A stretch of 64,000 nucleotides of DNA, taken from positions 11,048,120 to 11,112,119 of the forward strand of contig CP053149.1 of the NCBI GenBank assembly GCA_014607495.2, in the 5' to 3' direction. Both the position numbers and the translations under genes were made by a program. The stretch comes from Carposina sasakii. Its lineage: Eukaryota > Arthropoda > Insecta > Lepidoptera > Carposinidae. A model generated the notes under the pieces. It was given only the letters and a program-made list of their open reading frames with translations, was not told where the DNA came from and searched no databases. This document shows, piece by piece, positions 12,141 to 23,760 of the stretch. Position 1 is the stretch's first letter; every line of letters begins with the position of its first letter.

Positions 12141-12673
12141 ACGATAGAAATATTGAAACATGCAAATATGTAACGTTAGAGGCTTAATAAATGTTTAATG
12201 TGTTTGTATTCGAAATAAAAAAGCCGCATTTCAGTGCTTCACAGCACGTATAAATGGAATGCATAGAACGCTTGCTCGGCACGCAACAATATTTTATTTA
12301 CAATTTAATGGGTGACCCCGTCGCTGAGGATCGTAAAAAGGTGTAAAGGTTTGCGTGCACTCCCCGCGGAGGCAGCCGTGCAATAAGTTAGGGTGACGTT
12401 TACATTGCACCCGTTTCTCAAAGGAAAAGGAAAAGGAAAACACATTGTTAGTTATGTGAGTAACGGGAAAATATGTAAGAAAACTATTTAATGGCGTGGT
12501 TTTTATATATATATATATATGCCAGCTAGGCATTTTGAAGGAGATAGTTTAGCGTCTAACGCTTTGTCTGCTTAATTCATTAGGTTAGGTTATGTTCTAT
12601 ATATTTAATATATTATATTAAAGTTCGTAAATAATAATAACGATATTTAGACCAGCTAAAGTACCTCACTATA
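12141..12673. other. Unassigned stretch with (TA)n and AAGG repeats
   Basis: Contains a (TA) run at 12504-12520 and three to four copies of AAGGAAA near 12420-12440. A minus-strand frame of 79 codons (12294-12533) crosses these simple repeats and is probably chance. Confidence 0.5.
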
Positions 12674-13134
12674 CAGGATGTTAGTGACAGCCAGGCAAAT
12701 ACTGAAATGCTGAACAAGAACCATTTTGACGAGTTATATGACAGTGGTGTTACTCGCAGGAAATGCATTTTTATTTTGATCATCCGTAATTTTTGTTTTC
12801 CGCGCCAATTGTGTCGAGAGATCCTGTAACTAGTTAAATATTCTTATCAGTTATTGTGTGATACATTTCTGTTTTTTAGATCATTTTGGACTTTGCATTT
12901 GGGTTGATCAGTTATTTAAACTTATTTGAGCACAACTTTTTTTAAAAATCATATTTTGGTTAAAATTTTGTTTTAAAGCCATTATTTACCTAAATAAACC
13001 ATACATTTTTGTCCTGAAAAAAAAATGACGGAATTTTTTCGAATTTTCCTACGAATATTTTCAGTGGTTTTCGACTCAGAATCATGGTCTGAAGTCACCA
13101 TATCAATATTTGCCTGGCTGTCACAAACACCCTG
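12674..13134. mobile_element. 461-bp TA-flanked MITE (family K)
   Basis: The element is flanked by TA on both sides. Its ends CAGGATGTTAGTGACAGCC and GGCTGTCACAAACACCCTG are inverted repeats extending about 28 bp with a few mismatches. The TA duplication and CAGG ends suggest a Tc1/mariner-type non-autonomous element. The interior is AT-rich and non-coding. Confidence 0.75.
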
Positions 13135-13516
13135 TACATAACACCATAATTTATCGTTGCGCAGTATGTTAAAGAAAAAACCTTCTTTAGGACAACCTTT
13201 ATTTATTATTATAGTCCCATTTGCGATATTCGTGATTCCTGGATTATCCAAACGGAAAGGGTTAGAATATTAGATATGCCTACCTTAATCATTATACCGT
13301 TTTACGAAAAGGTTCTCTTTCGTCCCACACATTACTGTTTCTAACGACATTTCTGTAGGATATAAAAATACATTGCCATTTACGTTTCGGAATTTCATAA
13401 AATCCTTTCTTAGTGCTCACCCTGATTGAGAAAGAAAATCAAAAAATAAACCTACATCCACTTACGCCCATTATAATGGGGTAGTTTCCTATGGTTGAAT
13501 CTTAATAACATCTTAT
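13135..13516. other. AT-rich stretch, nothing recognised
   Basis: Short frames only, no repeats shared with the rest of the window. Confidence 0.55.
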
Positions 13517-13528
13517 TCTTATCAGAAT

Positions 13529-13766
13529 CATCATCATCATTTACATCCCTGAGAAGTCCACTGTTGGACATAGGCCTCCCCCAACAACCTCCACTCCGAC
13601 TGGTCGGAAGCAGCCTGCATCCAACCGACGCCCGCGACCTTGGCCAGGTCATCCGTCCACCTCGCTGGTGGCCTCCCCACGCTGCGCTTGCCGATACGCG
13701 GTATCCACTCTAGAACTTTCCGACTCCATCGGCCATCAGTTGTTCGAGCTATGTGCCCTGCCCTTA
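13529..13766 (-). pseudogene. RTE-like non-LTR retrotransposon, 5'-truncated C-terminus
   Basis: Read on the minus strand, this encodes the very end of a retrotransposon polyprotein, after the reverse transcriptase proper: AGHIARTTDGRW, then RSVGRPPARWTDDLAKVAG, then WMQAASDQSEWRLLGEAYVQQW, with a stop shortly after. This C-terminal signature is characteristic of RTE-like elements of Lepidoptera. The 3' end has a short ATG microsatellite tail, as is usual for RTE. The copy is flanked by a perfect 12-bp direct repeat, TCTTATCAGAAT, at 13517-13528 and 13767-13778. It is therefore a complete insertion event of a strongly 5'-truncated copy of only 238 bp. It is not functional. Family assignment is from memory of the motif; RTE is likely but not certain. 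Confidence 0.85.
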
Positions 13767-13778
13767 TCTTATCAGAAT

Positions 13779-15555
13779 AAATAATCAAAATCATACCTAT
13801 CTGTAAAATTACAATTTGATTATGTGTCCAAATGAGGTAGTAATAAGCCTTCAAAGTTAAGTGGCAAGTCCATTTTTTAAATGTGAAATTAATTGAAAAT
13901 TACAAAATCACATGTTGCAAAAAACAGTATTCCGTTATTTTTACTTTTAACCCCCACTTCGTTGAGTTTGTCTAACAAAATATATATGCATTTTATGTAG
14001 CTAATTATTAATTCCCTACCAATTTTACTATGATAATTGTTTACCTAGAATAGGCCACAACTGAATTACAGCATTCTAAATTTCGAAGCTTGACTAATTT
14101 CTGAAAAAATCGTCGTTTTTTATTTCTTCAAAGGTGAATATCTCTGTAAATATTGGTCCTACAAATAAAATTTAAGATAGTAAGTTAAAGGAAATTTTAT
14201 TATCTACAACATTTCCATAACTCTTTTCTAGCTTAAATGCACCTAAGCAAAATGATGAGCCAAAATTTAAAAAAACTGTCGGTTTTTTTAATTTGGCGGC
14301 GGGCGCGGACGGGGAATTGTTCATTTTGCATTTTAAACACTCACTAACTATATTGCATATACTAGACAGCATATTAAAAAAATCCGAACTACCGGATCGT
14401 TTGCAAGGTAAAACTCCTCCTCCTCTCCTATTCACTTCAGTTTTATGTATAGGTCTATTAACTAAGCTGACATCAAGTACGTTAGAGCTAGATATTGAAA
14501 AGCCTTGGTCTGTGGCGTGCTCATGTAGAAACACCCTAACTTCAAAATCTAGCTTAAAAGTATTTTTTGCTTTTTTTTATTTATTTTGATTTGAAAAGAA
14601 TTACAATTAGGTTCAGGGTGCCATTAAACCGGAGGGGTTTCACTTTAAAATCACCTTCTTACTTATTTTGCTGTTGTTTGGTAGCGGTTTCATTTTAAAG
14701 TGCAAATATAGAAAGTACAAAACATATAAAAATTACTATAGACAAATAAACTTGTATATGCTTTCATGTCGAATAAATGATTTGAATTTAATTGAATGGC
14801 ATTTTTTATTTACACTATGTAAATATTCGAGCATTTGTTTGCCAGCGAATATAGCTTTACTAAGTTTAAAGAGACGTTACAAAGCCTGCGGTTTAACAAG
14901 TAGCTACAGTATAAACAGCATAAACCTTGGCCTTTGGTAAAATAGAGCATTGAAAGTTCGCTTCATGTAAACCTATTTCGAAGTTCCTGTAGACGCTTCT
15001 TTATGCCGCATGTAGTCTTTATGTTACCATACTGCTTATCTGCATGTATATAATTTTGATAAATTTCTTTGTGGATTTCTTTATCAATGCGGAAATTCAA
15101 CATAACAAAGTGTTAAAGAAATATATCAAGCCCTCAAATAGCATCTTAACAATTAGTAGTGTATCCTCTGTACTTAACGGCTTACCTCTGTTTATTGCAG
15201 CTGTCGTAGGTTTCACAAATACATTCGCAGTCAAGACCATGAAAGAAGGACGAAAAAGAGATGCCATTATCGATTTAGACCTGCACACTCCCATTGTACA
15301 GTTTATCTATTCAATGTGTTTTATCGAGATAATCAAAACCTAGAAGCTATGGTTTCCTTGGATGACACTACACATAAAAAACCATTACACTCTATAATGC
15401 GTTTCTCTAAGTAGTTTTAATTGAGGGCACTAGTTTCTTTGTATATGGCTAGTAGTCACATGAGGGAGAGAGATGTAGTACATTAAAAATTCCGAAATTA
15501 GGCACGGGAGTTTTTCTATCAAACGGAGCAATAATATACATAGATTCTATCATAA
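13779..15555. other. Unassigned stretch with several medium open frames
   Basis: Frames at 14172-14534 (minus, 120 codons), 14293-14589 (plus) and 14668-14940 (plus) are long for such AT-rich DNA but have no family resemblance. A possible exon is listed separately at 15201-15304. No repeat family of this window was found here. Confidence 0.4.
15201..15304 (+). other. Weak exon candidate of an unknown gene
   Basis: A pyrimidine-rich tract ending TTTATTGCAG, a good 3' splice site, precedes an open segment encoding VVGFTNTFAVKTMKEGRKRD and DLDLHTP. No strong 5' splice site follows, and the frame runs to a TAG at 15341. On the opposite strand the same place reads CAGAG|GTAAG, a good donor, so either orientation could be a chance signal. 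I do not recognise the protein. Confidence 0.2.
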
Positions 15556-15760
15556 CCCGCCACCTGATTACCTAATTTGCAATAGCAAAGCCGAAACAAA
15601 ACGATAACGAAAATTGTACAATATTCGCCTTGAAATGTCATAGTTCCTTTGAAATTCATTTTACGTAATACGAATTTGACAAACGATCAGCGATTTTTGT
15701 ACAATATTCGCTATCGCTTTGCTTTTGCTAGTTAGGTAATAGAGGGTAATAAGGGGGCCG
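15556..15760. mobile_element. Palindromic MITE (family F), copy 1
   Basis: The two halves are inverted repeats: CTGATTACCTAATTTGCAAT at the left is mirrored by GCTAGTTAGGTAAT...AGGGGG at the right. Both halves carry an ACGAAAATTGTACAA-like inner block. A second copy lies at 21840-22042. Non-coding; the superfamily is unclear because no clean target duplication was seen. Confidence 0.7.
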
Positions 15761-17375
15761 TGCAACGGTGCTAAATGTTTATTTTATGTGCAGACGTTTT
15801 TGAGCCACCTTCATTTTGTTATTCCGCGGTGATCCGTACAAATAACATGAAAATGCTGTATGTTTAGTGTTGTGGGTGAACGCGAGCTATTTCTGGCGAC
15901 ACGCTTTACTGAAATTTGAATGAAGATTCTGTGTACGTACAAAATTCTTTTTTTTTTCTCGTGGACTCCTTTGACTTAACTCTATGTATCATAAAAAAAT
16001 ATAGTAAGACTAATAATCGTAGTTGCGTGGGATGTTGATGGGTTCAAATAATTTAAGTCATCTGTGGCGCAACCTGCCATGCTATATTGGACGGCTTTAG
16101 CGCTTACAATCATCTCCCAATGGATTCAGTATTGTGCCCAAAAAGCAGCTGTAGGCTCACCCTTTACGACGTGGGATTTAAATGGCAAAAACTAGATGTG
16201 CAATTTAGACACTTCTTCCCCACCTCTTAGGGGAGAATGGGCATAACTGTATAGGTATATAAAATCGCAGCATTCCATAATAAATTCAGTAGAGCCCTGA
16301 CGTGCCTGCAATTTATTAAAATTGAACCCATGAACATTTTACGACATTTCCACAATCCCATACTTCGTGCATACGAGCAATAATACTCTAAAAGCGTCAT
16401 ATTTTTCCTTTCCAAAGGCCGGGTACTTAACCCATATAGCTATTAAATTAAATAAGTGTGTATATTGCGCGGTTCCTGACCGCTGGTAATCAGAATATGG
16501 ATGGAAGGCGCCTGTCCCGGGAGCCTTCTGCTGGGTACTTAATGAAGAAATCATATTGAAACATTTTCCTCATCTTTTCTACGTAAGAGACTTAACGTAC
16601 TTATCAAAAATTACGCTACCTTTATTTCCTACTCTCCAAAAAAATCCTGTATAGTAAGAGGCTTATATACTCACGTTCGTATTAAACTTCCTTATAGATC
16701 TCGAATAATACTTCGATAAGTATGTACCAAGCACTATCCAATATTCTATTCGCACACCATAACAAACTGTATAAAATGTACACCAAGGGAAGAAAAATAA
16801 AATTATACCATTATGCTACGATACACTACTCGTAGTTGACTACGTTCGTAGCTGACTACGAATTAACTACGGGTACGACACTAGGTAATAAAGGACGGTT
16901 ATCTCGGGCAGTAAGTGGCAGCTGAGCGTTCCAGAAATTATTCTCGTGAGGCCTCAGATAGTAATTAGAGGGGTGTGTTCGACATCGACTGATATACGCC
17001 CGCCGCGATAACACGACCCTTATCACTACATGCTCCTTACCGTTTGTCATAAATTTTATCACTCCGATGAGCGGACTCAGCGAAGTCCTTTTTTCAGCCT
17101 CTTCCCTCGGACTTAACGACCCGTGAACTCGTAAGCAGAGATCGCGTCTATTTATCTCAGTAAACACGCTCACTTCAATTACACAAAAATACACAACACT
17201 TAATATTTTTTTATTTTCAAAGTTTACAAAAGTTTCGCAGCTAGTCGTAGGTGGTTAAAAGTTAACAGAGTTAAATGTGGTTGTCAGAGTCGGTTGTTGT
17301 TTTGGTAGTATATAGATGGGTGTTCACTGTTGACAATTCCAGCGGCAGGTAGTCGGTATAGACTATTAGTATCGC
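15761..17375. other. Unassigned stretch leading into a GC-rich patch
   Basis: Mostly AT-rich. A cluster of TACG motifs (CGTAGTTGACTACGTTCGTAG...) lies at 16818-16880. Composition rises in GC from about 16900 towards 17376. A minus-strand frame at 16856-17194 (112 codons) is unrecognised. Confidence 0.4.
16818..16880. repeat. Cluster of CTACG/CGTAG motifs
   Basis: Repeated GTAG-TTGACTACG, TCGTAG and CTGACTACG units in both orientations within about 60 bp. Similar clusters occur at 24055-24112, 53768-53880 and 63826-63890. They may be remnants of one degenerate repeat family. Confidence 0.45.
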
Positions 17376-17480
17376 GTGTGTGGGCGCCCGGCGGTAGGCA
17401 CGTGTTTCCCGCGCGGCGGCCGGCGGAGCACTGCGCGAGGCCCGCGGCGGCGCCCGCTGCCGGCGCACGCGCCCGCCCGG
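17376..17480. promoter_or_regulatory. Very CpG-dense patch, possible promoter or 5'-UTR
   Basis: About 105 bp of almost pure G and C with roughly two dozen CpG dinucleotides (CCCGCGCGGCGGCCGGCGG and neighbours) in otherwise AT-rich DNA. No known repeat of this window matches it. Open frames cross it in four frames at once, which is an effect of composition rather than evidence of coding. In insects such patches are often 5'-UTRs or first exons of genes with large introns. Direction and gene are unknown. Confidence 0.4.
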
Positions 17481-18808
17481 AATCAATACCCCCTCCCCAT
17501 CCCCGGGCACAAAGCCCCCACCCTCCCATTCACGCATCCAGACCACTTCACGACACGATCTCCTTCGTTTTCCATCCTTTTTTTCAGCAAATCTAAACTT
17601 TGACAAAGTGTACACGGAAACTTCGCTAAGTGGTCAAATATGCGGAAGTTTGTTGCTTAAAATAATGGCAGATTGTGTGAGAGAAGTTCGCGTTGTCGAA
17701 ATTTAATTTTGCTTTTTTTGCGCTGTCACTTGCAATTGATTACGCTTTTATGTCTCTCGTTCGCACGAGATTTTTTGTAAATATAAATATTTCTATTGGA
17801 TCCCGTGATGTATACGTCGCGTTGATTTTAATTGGGCCAGTAAATAAAGTCCATTATGTGGTCCGGTACCCTTAAAAGCCCAGACATCAAATAATTAATT
17901 AGCAATCAATTAAAGCACTCTTCGGGCCGCTGGCTCCGCTCACCCGAGCCGCTTCGGACGCGCGCTTCGAAGTTTGGCTAATTGACAAATTAAGACCTAA
18001 ATGCTTGTACTATTTATTTATAAATAATAAAGAAGTATAATACGACTTACTTAGATAAAAAGTCAAACTAAATATTAAAAATATGCGTCATAGTTTTCGA
18101 AGACAAGAGACATGAGATTTTTGCTAAAACAACTCTTAATATACGAATATAACAATTTCTAAATTATTTGTACAACCACAACATATAACATACATGCATG
18201 CTACTTAATGAAATGTAGTAAATATTCTAAAATACCAGGCAATTAATAACACAAACGGGCTTAATAATGCCAAATTTCGTGTACGTGGGTTAAGTAGGTT
18301 TTGAGTTGTGAAGGGGTGAAAAGTAACTCGAATTGGTTCGTGTTATACACACGGCTGCTGCTTCGCCATTTTCTTTTTCTTAGACTTTGAACTTGGAGAT
18401 CGATCTTTAGAGTTTAGTTTAAGCTAATATATCATTATATTACCAACAATTAATGTAAACTGAACTACATTCTATATTAGTTGTAAATAAAGCTAACCTA
18501 AAATCTTATACCATCATTATTCAACTTCATATAAGTCACATATAAAATGACAAATTATACTCGTGCCATAAAGCATGGTTGAATGAATGAGAAAGCCGAC
18601 AGTTATACAAGGCAATAGCACACGCGGTAGACCGCACCTGTGGACCGCACGTGGACCGCAGGTGCCATAAAAATATAATAATATAATACACGTGCCGCGA
18701 GCTTATACCAGCTTTCAGACTCTAGACAGGTGTGTAAATCTTTTACGTGGAAAAATTGCGTATTAATATTTTAGCTGTATCGGAAATTTCTTCCAACTTT
18801 ATATATAA
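17481..18808. other. Unassigned stretch, GC-richer edge then AT-rich
   Basis: 17481-17600 is C-rich (a run of CCC groups). A second GC-rich patch is 17925-17985. At 18600-18665 three GGACCGCA-like units and an inverted GCACCTG/CAGGTGC pair occur. No gene or known repeat was recognised. Confidence 0.45.
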
Positions 18809-19331
18809 CTAGTGGCCCGCCCTCGCTTCGCTTCGGCACATATCAGTATATAGCTACAACTTCATATGTCAGTACAGCGGTTTTCGTAAAAGTTTGGAAC
18901 TCCCGTTGGTCCCCTTCCCGTGGGAATTTCGGGAAATCCGTTCTTAGAGCTTCCTTGTAGCCCTAATCCGATTTCAGCTTCGTATAAATAGCGGTTTTCG
19001 TAAAAATTTGAAATTCCCCGTTTGTCCCCTTCCCGTGGGAATTTCAGGAAATCCGGTTTTAGTCCTTCCTCGTTGTCCGCAATGAACATATATTCCCGAT
19101 TTCAGCTTCATATGTATTTATATGTTTTCGTAAAAAATATTAAATTCCCATTGGTCGCCTTCCCGTGGGAATATCGGGAAATTCTTATAACCTATGACAG
19201 TCAGCAATAATGTGACTTTCTATTGGTGAAAGAATTTTTAAAATCGGTTCAGTAGATCCCGAGATTACCCCTTACAATTTACCAAATATACAAACACACA
19301 AACTTTACCTCTTTATAATATTAGTATAGAT
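18809..19331 (+). repeat. Family A repeat with three internal palindrome-bearing units
   Basis: Starts CTAGTGGCCCGCC and ends TTTATAATATTAGTATAGAT as in other family A copies. Inside are three units of about 115-130 bp, each with the core TTCCCGTGGGAATTTCGGGA at 18915, 19030 and 19160, and the line TTTCAGCTTCATATGTA plus GTTTTCGTAAAAA between cores. Open frames inside are shadows of the repetition. Confidence 0.75.
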
Positions 19332-21839
19332 AATTATTTACTAGTTTCATTGATCTTGGTGAAATTAGATTTACAGAAAAAAGAAATGTCTAATAAATTA
19401 CACTGGGTACATACTCTAATACTTTTAAATGTTTTTTTTTATTATGCATAAATCACTTTTTTAATCCTCTCCCACACCTGAAAACTATACCTTGGAGGAT
19501 TAACTAAAAGTGTAATAAAAGTTTCGCAAATTTTTTAAAGTACTTTCATTAAAGTTTGTGAATTAATTAATGAACTAATTCAAACTTACGTCTAATATCT
19601 GCATGTAATCTTAATCCTTTGCTAATTAAATACCTTAATTCTCAATGCAGAATTATTTCTATTGTGGAATCGAAACACCGCTTCAGGCAATGTAGAGCGA
19701 CATCTCGCTCCCACAAAGGAAGCAATCCTGTTTTAGAGCTCATGGTTACTCCGCTAGCAGAAATGTAGAGCGACATCTCGCTCCCACAATGGAAGCAATC
19801 CTGTTTTAGAGCTCATGGTTACTCGGCTAGCAGCAAAATCTGTAATCCGATTGCCATAAAACAGTTTCCAAATCCTCTGCGCTTTGATTCAATGCTCTAA
19901 TCGGATACGTTCGAGTCGAGTAGGTAGCTCTACCTAGCTAGTTTAAACTAAATACGAAATGCATATAATAAAACTGTAAGTAACCCGTGTCTGTACATTG
20001 AAAATGTTTTAAATAAAAATATATGGTTTTCAGTGATTATTTATAAGTACATGCATTTATAAGTAATCATACATGTAGTATTAAAGTAAGAGCGGGATTT
20101 AATATAGATATGTCTTAAAAGTTTAGTGTGTGTGGAAATCAGGAGTATCTAACATTTGTATACTGGTAGAAAATATAACACGACATTAACATCACCTTTA
20201 ATGTAATGATAAAATTCATTGCTTTGATAAAACTTTTAGATTTTTATATATTGATTGGGAGGAAAGTAAGAGCGGGCTTCTAGTTAAAATAAAATAGGAG
20301 GAATAAATCCCCGTTCGCTGGTATAATCTGGCCGACACAGAGCATGGTCCACTGGCCGACAGTTGTGTACGCAGAAAGGCAATCGGAATTTATCGCTCGC
20401 TCGATCGACTTGATAACGCGCACCTCTCGATTTATCCGCTATCGATTCACACAAGAAACAGTATTACCGATGGAGCGTGCAATGACTCAGAAATTCAATA
20501 AATAGGGATACAATTAATTGAAAGATCTCGAAGGTGGAACTTATTACTGCTTGCTATAACGCTACTAATGTTGCTTTCGGTATTAGGTATATCTATCTTA
20601 ATACAATAAAAAGTTCTTTGTTCAATTCCTGTAATTACTTTCATAAGTACTTTATGAGATTATTATAATGCATCAGTTAATGTCTACCTAGTTAATTACA
20701 AATGGCACTACAAAAAGCGATTTGCTGAAATAATACCACTTTTTTAATTTGATACCCTTCTTTATTATGGCTATCTGACTAAATGATGAAACATCTATTT
20801 TAACCGTCTTATAATCATATCCCTTTTTTATTATCTTGTGCACTTTAAACCTACATCACACGAAATCCCTTGGATATCCAAACATGATTTTATAAGCGAG
20901 TTATGTCCTGACTCATTCCTACTTCACAACCAGGTGAAATTAAATTTTAATTATGCGCACTCCGCATTTATTTCGAGAGCAAGAATGAGAAAGTATTGTG
21001 GGCCCTCGCGCCGGAATGTGATAATCAGACTTTACTCTGTCAGTTGTCGACAACGCGACGCAGATATTAATCGTGCCATGTCGATATACGAGGCACGACG
21101 TACCTCGCCGCGATCTCGCCTGAGATGTTTGAGATAACTTAGTTATGTTGCTGTTGTTTGCATTCCGGAAGATAACAATGCTTCACCGTTGTATCCTGCC
21201 TTTTTCTTGAGATTTACAAATGATGTTGTATGCATTCCTTTTTTTTAATCTTTTGTTGCAAATTCTACAGTTAAATTGACGTAAATTTAACCTAGTGGTT
21301 TGTTCTTGTATTACCATAGCTTACATTATATTTGCATATTGCTATTAGGTGCATAATATCGCGTAGAATAAATAAGGATTCTATTTAGTTTTTCTTGAAT
21401 CAATTGTTTTCTTATTAAAGTCTGTAACCTTCATGAAACTTTTGTACACTATTGGTATGTATGATTCTATGGTGATAGTAGTAGTATAAAATTAGTTAAT
21501 ATTTGTGAATGTGTCAGCTCTATGTGATTTTATTTGAACAAGACGGCACACATTCATGCAGGAAATATCAAAAATGTATTTGAGTTTGGTTTTTATATCT
21601 GTCTAAATAATTGAACGTTCGTTATTTATGTGCATAATTTAAATTTCCTACAGCTGGTATCAATTAGATCAGATTTATAAAATTTTAGTTTTCCTGAACC
21701 CACTAAGCTTTTTATTCATATTTATTCATCTAATTGTACATTTTAACAAAAGTAAAAATCATTTAGAATTTAAAATTTCGCCGGTTATTCAACAATCATT
21801 GTACGCTTCTTCTCAAATATAAACTTTAACTGTAGCATA
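19332..21839. other. AT-rich stretch with a 73-bp tandem duplication
   Basis: Apart from the duplication at 19689-19833, I see only AT-rich DNA and two GC-richer parts: 20320-20480, with several ATCGAT and GCTCGCTCGATCG sequences, and 21000-21130, with a TCAGTTG initiator-like sequence at about 21040. A plus-strand frame at 20838-21137 ends in the latter and is unrecognised. Confidence 0.4.
19689..19833 (+). repeat. Tandem duplication of a 73-bp unit
   Basis: Two adjacent units, 19689-19761 and 19762-19833, differ at only two or three positions. Each contains the small hairpin GAGCGA-CATC-TCGCTC, then AAGCAATCCTGTTTTAGAGC and CTCATGGTTACTC.GCTAGCAG. Origin and function are unknown. Confidence 0.8.
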
Positions 21840-22042
21840 TCCGGCCCCCTGATTACCTAATTTGCAATAGCAAAACTGAAGCGATGCGATAACGAAAATT
21901 GTACAATATTCGCCTTGAACTGTCAAAGTTCCTTTGAAATTCATTTAACGTAATACGAATTTGACAAGCAATCAGCTATTTTTATACAATTTTCGCTACG
22001 AGTATCGCTTTGCTTTTGCTAGTTAGGTAATAAGGGGGCGGG
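21840..22042. mobile_element. Palindromic MITE (family F), copy 2
   Basis: Matches 15556-15760 nearly end to end. The left end GGCCCCCTGATTACCTAA and right end TTAGGTAATAAGGGGGCGGG are inverted repeats, here with the outermost GGGGGC preserved better than in copy 1. Confidence 0.75.
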
Positions 22043-22282
22043 ACACTTCAGAGAACGAAGTTTTCTCCCTTTCGGCGCACATGTCTCTGTATGTATTTAT
22101 TACCCAGTCACACCAGAAGGAGGGTTATGTTTTTCCAGTCTATAGAATGTATATTTGTTTGGCACGCTCTAGAGCCTGTCGCATTTGAGTTTAAGAGATT
22201 AAGATTATTATTAATTAGATTCGCCTTAGTCGTGAGAGTGACACTGGGTCCAAATAATTACGCAATCGTTTTATTCTATATA

Positions 22283-22665
22283 CAGAATGATTTTTGGTCG
22301 TCAACGTTCCCGAAAACTACGGAATCTCCTCATCGTTACGATAATTTTTCTCCATAGAAGCATACCTGGGAAGTGTCTGGTTCCCAAGATATTAGGGTCC
22401 AGAGTTGAGTAAATAGACTGCATTTTTCTGCATAAAAGCACATAGACGCGCGTAATAAAATTTTTTCACGACAAATAATTACTATCTGTCTATGATAAAA
22501 CTAGCATAAACACTGGACACTATAAATTTCGCCCGATCAAGATATGAAAAAAAAAAACATTTCAAAAAAATTCACATCGTTTCCAGCATTTTTTTTTACA
22601 TAAACTTACTTTATTTGATGTATAGAGTACGTACCCTTCGTTAAGGGTGACGAAAAAACACCCTG
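22283..22665 (-). mobile_element. TA-flanked MITE (family C), copy 2, inverted
   Basis: Reverse-complement copy of 5898-6279, flanked by TA at 22281-22282 and 22666-22667. The plus strand begins CAGAATGATTTTTGGTCG and ends GACGAAAAAACACCCTG. Confidence 0.8.
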
Positions 22666-23520
22666 TATGTATAGGTATGTAAATGAGGTTATTTACTTTT
22701 ATGTGTATAGTGGTTTTACAAATACGTACTAATTACACTAGGAGATAGTTTAAATTTACTGCACTTTAGTTATAACTTGCTCAATTGCTTTAGACAAATG
22801 AGATCACTTCTCAGAATCGCTTGTTATTCGTGGCCTATCCTGAAATGGGGTTTCCAAAATTAAACCACGTTTTCGACGCCCCGGTGTCGGACTCATGCTT
22901 TAGATTAAGAATACAATATTTATTCAGATTAAAATAAAAAATTTACAAAAAAGTAAAAAATCATTATCTTCTGTCCCTATCAAAATTATATTTCTATAGC
23001 ATTTCACAACCTACGGTTACTAGATAAAGAAATGAAAAATGAGATCAACTGCAAGGGTAGAAATTCATAGGCCCACAATCCGAACCACAGCAAAAAACAA
23101 ACTGATTTAATGATGTAAAAAACTATGTAATGGGGTCCACATTCATTGGTATGGACGGCGCTTCCGTCGGCGGTCTTGTGAGAACCGGTAAAAACTGGTA
23201 AAAACCGACAAAAAGCGGGTAAAAACTAGCGACAAAACTTCCGTCCAGCCGAGTAAGTAGTAGCACAATGCCACTATTGTTTGTAGCCATAATTTCCACC
23301 GTTTTATTCTTTAAAGCGTTTATTTATGCATTTTACAGGTCTATTTCCCTGAATTATTTCATATTTTATGGACTATTGTTATGTTGGTTCTAATCTAAAT
23401 AAACGTGTTTAACTGCTTTATACTAAAATTGAAAAAAATGTTGAAAAATCTGTAAACACCTGTAATCTACCTGTAAGGAGTGTGTTCAGCGAAATGTCGT
23501 TGAAATATCTATTGAGGGAT
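22666..23520. other. Unassigned stretch with degenerate GTAAAAA repeats
   Basis: At 23185-23240 a short degenerate tandem (ACCGGTAAAAAC, TGGTAAAAACCG, GCGGGTAAAAAC) occurs. Otherwise AT-rich and unrecognised. Confidence 0.45.
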
Positions 23521-23636
23521 CGCCCACCACCGGGCCCTATACCCTCCTCTGACCCTCGGATCCGCCGACTCATGATCACGAACACAAGACACTACAGTCG
23601 CAACGAGAAGCCAGATCCAAGCACCTAGCATGCAAC
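23521..23636 (-). mobile_element. Partial copy of the CACTA-like foldback element
   Basis: GCCCACCACCGGGCCCTATA and the following CTGACCCTCGGATC, AGCCAGATCCAAGCACCTAG match the reverse complement of 10450-10595. The outer end and the second arm are missing. Confidence 0.7.
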
Positions 23637-23760
23637 CATAAATACATAGCTGCTAATCCGAAAACCAATTAAAATTTTAATCGACATATGTTTCGCCAAC
23701 ACCCGTGGCATGATCAGGATTAGTTTTCCATGTTAGTTCTATCTACCGAACCAACTAACT

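Noticed and set aside
12294..12533. 79-codon minus-strand frame
   Set aside because: It runs through TA and AAGGAAA simple repeats (IYIYI and FSFSFSF in the protein). Artefact of low complexity.
17271..17615. Overlapping 75-114-codon frames on both strands across the CpG-dense patch
   Set aside because: High GC removes stop codons in all frames at once. Frame length here is not evidence of coding.
19731..19741. GTTTTAGAGCT in the 73-bp tandem units resembles the start of a Cas9 guide/CRISPR repeat
   Set aside because: Only eleven bases match, there are just two units and no spacer structure, and the setting is an insect genome. Coincidence.
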